Shown in pieces: positions 1 through 5,778 of a DNA stretch of 13,456 bases (position 1 is its first letter; the number at the start of each line of letters is the position of its first letter). Below the pieces are notes generated by a model. The model was not told the DNA's origin and ran no database searches. It saw nothing but the letters and a program-made list of their open reading frames with translations. The stretch comes from Phycisphaerales bacterium UBA7708 (lineage in GTDB: Bacteria; Planctomycetota; Phycisphaerae; Sedimentisphaerales; Anaerohalosphaeraceae): positions 49,832 through 63,287 of the forward strand of contig DLFY01000048.1 of NCBI GenBank assembly GCA_002482415.1, written 5' to 3'. The position numbers and the translations under genes are program-made.

Positions 1-1564
1 AGTCTCTGGCTTCGAGGAGGCGGGTCGTTGAGGCTTCAAGAGGATTCCATTTTTCGATGGTGGTGCCGTTGAGCAATTCCCGCAGGAGGTCGTCATCCCA
101 CCAGATACCCATGTTGCAGGAGGAGGGTTTGCGGTCGGCGATTTTCCGGCCTTTGCAGTTGTATAATCCATCCAGACCTCCGCCGACGGCCCAGCATTCA
201 TAGCCGGGGTGGCGGGGGTCGATATCCATGGATACCCCCCTCACGGCATCATTGGATTGCAGCCCCCAGAGGACTTTGCCGGTGGCGGCATCGCGGAGGT
301 TGGCGCCATAGGGATGGCGTGGATCTTCGTGGATGCCGAAGACTTCCAGGCCGGGGCGGTCGGGGTCAATGTCGGATAAATGCATGGCGTCGCCGTGGCC
401 CAGGCCGGTGGAATACAGCCCCCTGCCGTCGTCGTCGATGGCGCAGGCGCCGTAGATGATTTCATCTTTACCATCCCCGTCCACATCGCCGACAGACAGA
501 TTGTGGTTGCCCTGGCCGCGATATTTGTCGCCGTCGGGGGCCGTGTCGCTGTCGAAGGTCCACAGGGGAGTCAATTTACCGTCGCGCCAGTTCCATGCGG
601 CCAAGACGGTGCGGGTATAATAGCCGCGGCACATCACGAGGCTGGGGCGCTGCCCATCCAGATAAGCAACGCAAGCCAGAAAACGGTCCACGCGGTTGCC
701 GGTGTTGTCACCCCACGCGGTCACCTGTCCGCGCGGCGGAATATAAGGAACGGTTGCCAGTTCGGCACCGGTGCGGCCGTCAAAGACGGTCAAAAACTCA
801 GGACCGTCAAGGATTTTGCCGTTTTCGTTGCGGTAGTCGGAATTGGGATCGCCGATGACCTTGCCTGTGCCGTCAATGGCCCCGTCGGCGGTCTTGCAGG
901 CGACTTCCGCCCTGCCGTCACCGTCGAGGTCATAGACCATGAACTGGGTATAGTGGGCTCCTTCGCGGATATTGATGCCCAAGTCAATCCGCCAGAGGAA
1001 TGAGCCGTCGAGTTTATAGGCTTCCAGCTTGGTCTGGCCAGTGGTGCCGCTGCCGGAGTTGTCGCGGGGGCGCATCTCCTGTTTGAGGACGATTTCATAT
1101 TGGCCATCACCGTCGAGGTCGCCGACCGAGGCATCGCCGGGGCGATGACGCGGGAGGGTTTTGAGGGGGATTGTCAGATAGGGCTGGATGGGGGTATCTG
1201 CAGCTAAAACGAGGGGCTTATCTGCGGGTTGTTCTTTGCCGTCGAGGACGGTGCTGACTTGATAGCCAACCGCTGTGGAAAAATCGGCCTGGGTATCGAC
1301 AAAACAGGTTTGGTCTGTAATCGGGACAGGGTTGAGTTTTGTCGGGTTTTTGCCGTCGCGGGTACGGATCAGATTGAATGCGATTTCTTTTGAATCGGCG
1401 CCCAGCAGCCGCCAACTTAGAAATACAGTGTTGGGGCCAGTGCGAATCGCAACGAGGCCGCGGTCGAGGTATTCCATCCGACGAGCGTCACCCTGGGCGA
1501 CAAGGCCGGTTGCCATCCATAAAACGGCTGCTGTGAACCCGATATATCGATACTGCGTAATCAT
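1..1564 (-). CDS. Rhamnogalacturonan lyase, polysaccharide lyase family 11 (3' end outside window)
   Basis: Secreted lyase that cleaves the rhamnose-galacturonate backbone of rhamnogalacturonan I by beta-elimination, like Bacillus YesW (endo) and YesX (exo). The 521 visible codons read without a stop or frameshift from ATG 1562-1564. Residues 1-24 are a signal peptide. Residues 30-38 hold the family opening MEYLDRGLV, followed by an Ig/FnIII-like domain to about 122. The propeller carries three calcium-type loops: DLDGDGQYE (149-157), DLDGDGRAE (212-220) and DVDGDGKDE (360-368). The diagnostic segments GQGNHNLSVGD (350-360) and YSTGLGHGDAMH (384-395) are present. GGAG-type Shine-Dalgarno (complement of 1572-1575) lies 7 nt upstream of the ATG. 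Known family members are about 600 residues, so roughly 80-120 residues lie beyond the left edge. Whether it is endo- or exo-acting cannot be judged here. It is transcribed divergently from the repeat-protein gene at 1837. Confidence 0.93.
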   Translation of the reverse strand, partial: MITQYRYIGFTAAVLWMATGLVAQGDARRMEYLDRGLVAIRTGPNTVFLSWRLLGADSKEIAFNLIRTRDGKNPTKLNPVPITDQTCFVDTQADFSTAVGYQVSTVLDGKEQPADKPLVLAADTPIQPYLTIPLKTLPRHRPGDASVGDLDGDGQYEIVLKQEMRPRDNSGSGTTGQTKLEAYKLDGSFLWRIDLGINIREGAHYTQFMVYDLDGDGRAEVACKTADGAIDGTGKVIGDPNSDYRNENGKILDGPEFLTVFDGRTGAELATVPYIPPRGQVTAWGDNTGNRVDRFLACVAYLDGQRPSLVMCRGYYTRTVLAAWNWRDGKLTPLWTFDSDTAPDGDKYRGQGNHNLSVGDVDGDGKDEIIYGACAIDDDGRGLYSTGLGHGDAMHLSDIDPDRPGLEVFGIHEDPRHPYGANLRDAATGKVLWGLQSNDAVRGVSMDIDPRHPGYECWAVGGGLDGLYNCKGRKIADRKPSSCNMGIWWDDDLLRELLNGTTIEKWNPLEASTTRLLEARD

Positions 1565-1630
1565 TCTTATGCTCCGGCTGCATTTTGTTCAGATATCCTT
1601 TTGACGCTGTCTGCCTGTGCAGAATAACGA

Positions 1631-1656
1631 AAAAGCTTGAATGCTCAAGGGCTTTT
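1631..1656. promoter_or_regulatory. Imperfect inverted repeat in the divergent promoter region
   Basis: AAAAGC (1631-1636) and TTGA (1637-1640) pair with TCAA (1645-1648) and GCTTTT (1651-1656), with a 4-nt loop ATGC and a 2-nt GG bulge. It overlaps the -35 box of the plus-strand promoter candidate, so it could be an operator for the divergent gene pair. It could also form an RNA hairpin. No regulator gene is visible in the window. Confidence 0.25.
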
Positions 1657-1665
1657 ATATAAAAT
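1637..1665 (+). promoter_or_regulatory. Candidate sigma70-type promoter for the repeat-protein gene
   Basis: TTGAAT (1637-1642), 17 bp, TAAAAT (1660-1665). It would start transcription near 1672 and leave a leader of about 165 nt before the ATG at 1837. Planctomycete promoters are poorly known, so this rests only on similarity to the general consensus. Confidence 0.35.
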
Positions 1666-1682
1666 ATATTTACGGATTTCAG
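1654..1682 (-). promoter_or_regulatory. Candidate sigma70-type promoter for the rhamnogalacturonan lyase gene
   Basis: On the complement: CTGAAA (1677-1682), 17 bp, TATAAA (1654-1659), giving a leader of about 80 nt before the ATG at 1564. Its -10 box lies within and next to the -10 region of the plus-strand candidate (1660-1665), in an AT-rich core at 1653-1671. Confidence 0.3.
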
Positions 1683-1731
1683 GGAGAAAACGCATGTTTG
1701 GATGGGATTCATCGACTTGTGTATTTTTTGC

Positions 1732-1763
1732 CAGCAGGTGTACTGCTGTAAATGACAAGGAGG
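1732..1763 (+). promoter_or_regulatory. Leader hairpin followed by a start-less Shine-Dalgarno sequence
   Basis: A 6-bp perfect inverted repeat CAGCAG (1732-1737) / CTGCTG (1743-1748) is followed by AAGGAGG (1757-1763), the strongest ribosome-binding-like sequence in this leader. No ATG, GTG or TTG lies at a usable distance after it, and the real gene starts 74 nt further on with its own AAAGGA. It may act as a leader element or a ribosome standby site, or be chance. Confidence 0.2.
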
Positions 1764-1836
1764 ACGAACACGCTTTCTGACATTTCTCTGTGGAATTTAA
1801 ATCGGAACGAGGGTTTTATATGGAAAGGAACAACCT

Positions 1837-3975
1837 ATGAAAACGTTACCCAATCTTTTTTTAATTGTCGCCATGCTCATCATGATGTATGGCGGTTTGA
1901 TTGAACCTGCTGCGGCCCAGTGTCCTGAACAATGGATTGGCGGCCATGGAATCCCCGGTGTCAGCGGCACCATAAATGTCACCATGGCATGGGATCCTGA
2001 TGGTGCCGGTCCCCAGCCGGAAATGCTGGTTGCAGGCGGCAATTTCACGATTGCCGGAGCAACTACAGCCAATCGGATCGCGGTCTGGGATGGCGTTTCC
2101 TGGAAACCTCTGGGTGCCGGGATGAATGGTGAGGTCAATGCCCTGACGGTCTATAACGGACAGTTGATCGCCGGCGGTAATTTTACCACGGCCGGAGTAC
2201 TGACCTGCAACCGCATCGCCCGCTGGGATGGCTTGACCTGGCAGCCGCTGGGAACGGGGATGAACTCCAATGTCTATGCATTAACGACTTTCGGGGGACG
2301 CTTGATTGCCGCAGGTCATTTCACTACGGCCGGCGGCGCGGCAGCCAATTATATTGCACGATGGGACGGGGTTTCATGGACCCCGCTGGGCAGCGGCACG
2401 GGCAATTACATATTAGATCTGCAGGTCCACAATGGTCTGCTGGTGGCCGGGGGCAATTTCACCACGGCCGGCGGCAATCCTGCCAATTATATTGCCCGCT
2501 GGACCGGTGCGGCATGGCAGAGTTTTGGCGACACACTCAACGGGGCCGTCCGTACCCTGGCCATATACAGCGGTCAACTGGTGGCGGGAGGCGACTTTAA
2601 TAAAGTCGGGCTTAACACGGTGAACTATGCCATTCGATGGGATGGAACGGCCTGGCAGTCTTTTGGTACAGGGGTCAATTCCAGTGTTCATGCCATGACG
2701 GAGTATGCAGGCCAGCTTGTCATCGGCGGCGATTTCACACAGGCCGCTGGAAGTCCTGCTTTACGGGCAGCCGCCTGGAATGGTGCTTCATGGCAAACTC
2801 TTGACAATGGGCTTAATGCACGGGTCACAAGCTTATCTCTCTATGGCGGTCAATTGATCTGCGGCGGCAATTTTACCACGGCCAATGGTGTAGCCACCAA
2901 CTATCTGGCCCAATGGAACGGCAGTGACTGGCAATCCATCGGGAAGGGATTGTATTACAATGGAAATCAAGCCAACATTCAGGCCATGACTGGATATAAC
3001 GGTGATCTGATAGGCGGCGGAAACTTCACTGCTATCGGCAGTGCACCGACAAGCTTTGTTGCACGGTGGGACGGGGCCATCTGGCATCCTCTTGGCGCTG
3101 AAATAGACGGGATTGTCCGTGCCCTGATTGTCTATAATGGAACACTGGTTGCCGGCGGCGACTTTGCCGGCCATATTGCCTGGTGGAATGGTACGGCATG
3201 GCAGACCCTGGGCGGAGGAACCGACCAGGCGGTTCGATCGCTGGCCATCTATAATGGACAACTGATTGCCGGGGGTGATTTTTATGTTACCGGCTCGGGG
3301 CCGGCTGACTTTATTGCCGCCTGGGATGGGACGTCGTGGCAGCCGCTCAATTTCGGTGTCAATAATGTCGTTCGGGCCATGACGGTCTATAACGGAGAAC
3401 TATTTGTTGGAGGAGACCTCACAGCGGCCAGTGGGATTCCGGTGTCATTTGTCGCCAGTTGGAATGGTTCTGTGTGGAAATCGCCGGCAAGCGGACTGGA
3501 TAAGCGAGTCTATGCCCTGACTGTCTATGGGACGCAGCTCATTGCCGGAGGTGAGTTTACCAGTGCGCCGGGAACGATTGCCACGCCGGTCAGTTATATC
3601 GCCGCATGGGATGGTGTTTCCTGGCAGCCTGTCGGCAGTGGGACCAATTATTTTGTGTATGCTCTGACCACCATGAAGGGGCGGCTGCTGGCCGGTGGAG
3701 CCTTCACGCATGCAGCCGGCAATCCGGTTTACTATACAGCCCGGTGGGATGGTACGGTCTGGCAATCGATGGGCAGCGGCACCGGTGATTATGTTTATGC
3801 CATGATCCCCTTTGATGGTCAACTGGCTGTTGGAGGACGTTTCACGATTGCCGGGGAAAGGGCTTCGGCCTATGTGGCACGCTGGGGCGCCTCTTTGCCT
3901 GCGGACCTCAATTGCGACGGCCGGACGGACCTGATTGATCTTGGTATTTTATCAGCCCATTGGCTTGAGCCATAA
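1837..3975 (+). CDS. Secreted WDG-W/AGGNFT tandem-repeat protein (probable beta-propeller) with dockerin-like C-terminus
   Basis: A 712-residue secreted protein with a signal peptide (1-27, cleavage near AAA-QC). Residues 64-662 contain 13 tandem units, mostly 46 residues, with consensus L(I/V)AGGNFTTAGG-x-PANYIARWDG-x-SWQ and then PLGSG-x-N-x-x-V-x-ALTVYNGQ. A half unit follows at 663-685. Residues 689-712 form one dockerin-like calcium loop, ADLNCDGRTDLIDLG, with helix ending WLEP. Repeats of this kind are common in Planctomycetota cell-surface proteins; their function is unknown, and no catalytic residues are evident. AAAGGA (1824-1829) sits 7 nt before the ATG, fixing the start. The gene ends in tandem TAA TAA and is followed by a strong hairpin. 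Its position opposite the rhamnogalacturonan lyase suggests, but does not show, a role in polysaccharide binding or surface attachment. Confidence 0.85.
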   Translation: MKTLPNLFLIVAMLIMMYGGLIEPAAAQCPEQWIGGHGIPGVSGTINVTMAWDPDGAGPQPEMLVAGGNFTIAGATTANRIAVWDGVSWKPLGAGMNGEVNALTVYNGQLIAGGNFTTAGVLTCNRIARWDGLTWQPLGTGMNSNVYALTTFGGRLIAAGHFTTAGGAAANYIARWDGVSWTPLGSGTGNYILDLQVHNGLLVAGGNFTTAGGNPANYIARWTGAAWQSFGDTLNGAVRTLAIYSGQLVAGGDFNKVGLNTVNYAIRWDGTAWQSFGTGVNSSVHAMTEYAGQLVIGGDFTQAAGSPALRAAAWNGASWQTLDNGLNARVTSLSLYGGQLICGGNFTTANGVATNYLAQWNGSDWQSIGKGLYYNGNQANIQAMTGYNGDLIGGGNFTAIGSAPTSFVARWDGAIWHPLGAEIDGIVRALIVYNGTLVAGGDFAGHIAWWNGTAWQTLGGGTDQAVRSLAIYNGQLIAGGDFYVTGSGPADFIAAWDGTSWQPLNFGVNNVVRAMTVYNGELFVGGDLTAASGIPVSFVASWNGSVWKSPASGLDKRVYALTVYGTQLIAGGEFTSAPGTIATPVSYIAAWDGVSWQPVGSGTNYFVYALTTMKGRLLAGGAFTHAAGNPVYYTARWDGTVWQSMGSGTGDYVYAMIPFDGQLAVGGRFTIAGERASAYVARWGASLPADLNCDGRTDLIDLGILSAHWLEP
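2026..3891 (+). repeat. 13.5 tandem coding repeats of about 138 bp
   Basis: Unit lengths in order are 46, 46, 46, 46, 46, 46, 51, 46, 39, 46, 46, 49 and 46 residues, then a 23-residue half unit. Unit 7 has a 5-residue insertion before its last strand, unit 12 a 3-residue insertion, and unit 9 lacks about 7 residues of the FTTAGG-PANY loop. The stretch just before unit 1 (about residues 44-63, ending GPQPEM) matches the second half of a unit, so the terminal half units could complete a fourteenth. Confidence 0.85.
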
Positions 3976-4000
3976 TAACAGGCTTTTCAAAACAGTGTAA

Positions 4001-4031
4001 GATGGCGTTCATCGTCTTGATGAACGCCATC
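4001..4031 (+). terminator. Perfect 13-bp hairpin after the repeat-protein gene
   Basis: GATGGCGTTCATC (4001-4013) and its exact reverse complement (4019-4031) enclose a 5-nt loop GTCTT. An outer arm AACAGG (3977-3982) / CCTGTT (4043-4048) could extend the structure, and a run of T follows at 4047-4051 rather than directly at the stem. It probably terminates or stabilises the 3' end of the 1837-3975 transcript. Confidence 0.65.
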
Positions 4032-4055
4032 TATAAATATGTCCTGTTTTTGACC

Positions 4056-4076
4056 TGCCCCCAAATAAATGGGGCA
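4056..4076. promoter_or_regulatory. Short inverted repeat upstream of the isomerase-like gene
   Basis: TGCCCC (4056-4061) and GGGGCA (4071-4076) are exact inverted copies separated by 9 nt of A/T-rich sequence, 46 nt before the ATG at 4122. It could be an operator or a leader hairpin. No convincing -10/-35 pair was found beside it. Confidence 0.2.
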
Positions 4077-4121
4077 TTGTGAAGGTGTTTCTGCAGTTTA
4101 CATAAACGAAAGGACTGATTT

Positions 4122-5681
4122 ATGAGCGAAGGCAGAATGTGCAGTGCGACAGGATGCGGATTGACGCGGAGGCGATTTCTGGGCGGATGTGCGGCCTGTG
4201 CGGCAGCGGGGTCTTTGTCGATGCTGTCGGGGACGGTCCATGCGGCAGAACAGGACAGCAAGACGCGAATCCGGATTATCTATTCCCTGCATGAGGCCCA
4301 GCAAACAGGGCCGGACTGGCCGAATAAGGGGTTTGATTTCCGGCCGGTCATGCAGACGGTTCAGGACGAATTAATAAAACGCTGCCCGGGTTTTGAGTTT
4401 ACGGCATCCCTGGCCAATGGGCCGGAACAGGCCAAGAGCATTGTGGAGCAGGACAAGGCCAAGCCGGTTGACGGGTACCTGGTGTACCAGATGAATTGCT
4501 GGAACCAGGTGGTTCAGACCGTGGCGGCGACGGGCAAGCCGGTGCTCTATGCTGATTTTCAGTATGGCGGCAGCGGCGGATTTCTGGTTTATACGGCGGG
4601 ATTTATTCGCAGGCAGGCGCCGAATGTGGGATTTATTGCCTCCTCGCGGATCGAAGACCTGGCTGAGGCGGTCTTGTGTTTCTCGCAGGCCAAGGGACAG
4701 CCGGCTGCCTACGATTTTGCCGGGGCGGTCTGTCGTGTACGCACCTCACGCACTTCTGAGGCGGGTGACCTGAAATGCACGTCTGATACGCTGAAAACGC
4801 TTTCGGCAGAAGAGTGTGTTCGCCGAATGAAGGCCGCCAGAATTCTGGCGGTACAGGGGCAAAATGCCGGCGGTGCAGAGCCGGTGATGGGGATTCCGCT
4901 GGAGTATGTGTCCTTTGCGGAGGTCAATGAGGCCTGGGAGAAGGCGGATAAGGATCAGGCTCGGGAAGTCGCCCGGCGGTGGCGCAAGAATGCCGCGGCT
5001 GTCATTGATGTTTCCGACGAGACGCTGGATACGTCGGCGGCAATGTACCTGGGGATGAAGGCGGTTTTGAAGAAGCACGAGGCCAATGCGATTACCGTCA
5101 ATTGCCTGGGAGGATTTTACGGCGGCCATATTCACGCGTATCCGTGTCTTGGTTTTCATGAATTAGCCAACGAGGGGCTGGTCGGGGCGTGCGAGTGCGA
5201 TATCCGGTCCACGGCGTCGATGCTCCTGCTGACCTCTTTAACACAAGGCCGGCCGGGATATATTTCCGACCCCGTGATCGATACCTCCAAACGACAGATT
5301 ATTTATGCCCACTGTGTGGCCTCGAATAAGGCGTTCGGTCCGGGGGGGCAGGCCAATCCATTTACGATTATGACGCATTCAGAGGACCGCCAGGGAGCAT
5401 CGGTGCGTTCGGTCCTGCCGGAAGGATATATGACCACAACAATACAGATAGAGCCCGCTCGCAAGGAAATCCTGTTCCATCAGGGCAAGGCTGTCGGCAA
5501 TGATCCCGATGACCGAGCCTGTCGGACGAAACTGGCCGTCGAGCCGGTCGGAGACATCGAGAAACTCTTTACCCAATGGGATACCTGGGGGTGGCATCGC
5601 GTCACCTGCTACGGCGACCTGAAGACATCCATTTATGCCCTGGCCGATGCGATGGGCTGGAAGATGGTTGAAGAGGCGTAG
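4122..5681 (+). CDS. Tat-exported protein related to L-fucose isomerase (sugar isomerase-like)
   Basis: A 519-residue protein. The N-terminus carries a twin-arginine export motif TRRRFLG (15-21), a small hydrophobic stretch and a cleavage site near VHA-A (39-42). The rest looks like the L-fucose/L-arabinose isomerase superfamily (COG2407-like): an N-terminal Rossmann-like half, a helix-rich middle, and a C-terminal half with GACECDIRSTASMLLL (355-370), matching the family ACE-x-D-x-x-x-ALTM region that holds metal ligands. Near the end WGWHRVTCYGDL (489-500) matches the WG-x-x-H-x-x-x-x-YG segment of FucI, whose His (here H492) binds the metal. Family members interconvert aldoses and ketoses in the cytoplasm, so export is unusual and the activity is uncertain. 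GAAAGGA (4108-4114) lies 7 nt before the ATG. It lies downstream of the repeat-protein gene, separated by a hairpin, so it may have its own promoter. The superfamily call is by eye. Confidence 0.65.
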   Translation: MSEGRMCSATGCGLTRRRFLGGCAACAAAGSLSMLSGTVHAAEQDSKTRIRIIYSLHEAQQTGPDWPNKGFDFRPVMQTVQDELIKRCPGFEFTASLANGPEQAKSIVEQDKAKPVDGYLVYQMNCWNQVVQTVAATGKPVLYADFQYGGSGGFLVYTAGFIRRQAPNVGFIASSRIEDLAEAVLCFSQAKGQPAAYDFAGAVCRVRTSRTSEAGDLKCTSDTLKTLSAEECVRRMKAARILAVQGQNAGGAEPVMGIPLEYVSFAEVNEAWEKADKDQAREVARRWRKNAAAVIDVSDETLDTSAAMYLGMKAVLKKHEANAITVNCLGGFYGGHIHAYPCLGFHELANEGLVGACECDIRSTASMLLLTSLTQGRPGYISDPVIDTSKRQIIYAHCVASNKAFGPGGQANPFTIMTHSEDRQGASVRSVLPEGYMTTTIQIEPARKEILFHQGKAVGNDPDDRACRTKLAVEPVGDIEKLFTQWDTWGWHRVTCYGDLKTSIYALADAMGWKMVEEA

Positions 5682-5716
5682 GGCTGTCTTGATTCAACAT
5701 ACTGGCATTTCAGCAC

Positions 5717-5762
5717 AATGCCGTCCATGAGACTCCTGGCAAAAGTCCCCATGGACGGCATT
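5717..5762. terminator. Perfect 13-bp terminator hairpin between convergent genes
   Basis: AATGCCGTCCATG (5717-5729) and its exact reverse complement (5750-5762) enclose a 20-nt loop that can itself pair GACT (5731-5734) with AGTC (5744-5747). The T-rich stretch 5761-5777 follows on the plus strand, so it best fits termination of the isomerase-like gene. The stem could also serve the opposing gene, which ends at 5779. A smaller alternative hairpin GGCATT (5704-5709) / AATGCC (5717-5722) would compete for the left arm. Confidence 0.75.
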
Positions 5763-5778
5763 TGTTTTGGTTTGTTAT

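Noticed and set aside
380..1003. A 207-codon plus-strand frame opposite the rhamnogalacturonan lyase
   Set aside because: The minus strand encodes an unambiguous PL11 lyase across this whole stretch; the plus-strand translation is low-complexity Ala/Val/Gly.
1717..1755. A 12-codon Cys-rich leader peptide starting with TTG
   Set aside because: It has no ribosome-binding site and a rare start codon, so there is nothing to support translation.
4077..4104. TTGTGA-16-TACATA as promoter for the isomerase-like gene
   Set aside because: Transcription would start within the Shine-Dalgarno sequence at 4108-4114, leaving no usable ribosome-binding site.
4189..4200. Possible lipobox at the Cys residues after the RR motif of the isomerase-like protein (C23, C26)
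   Set aside because: No hydrophobic stretch precedes the Cys residues; they directly follow the twin arginines, so a Tat signal cleaved near residue 41 fits better.
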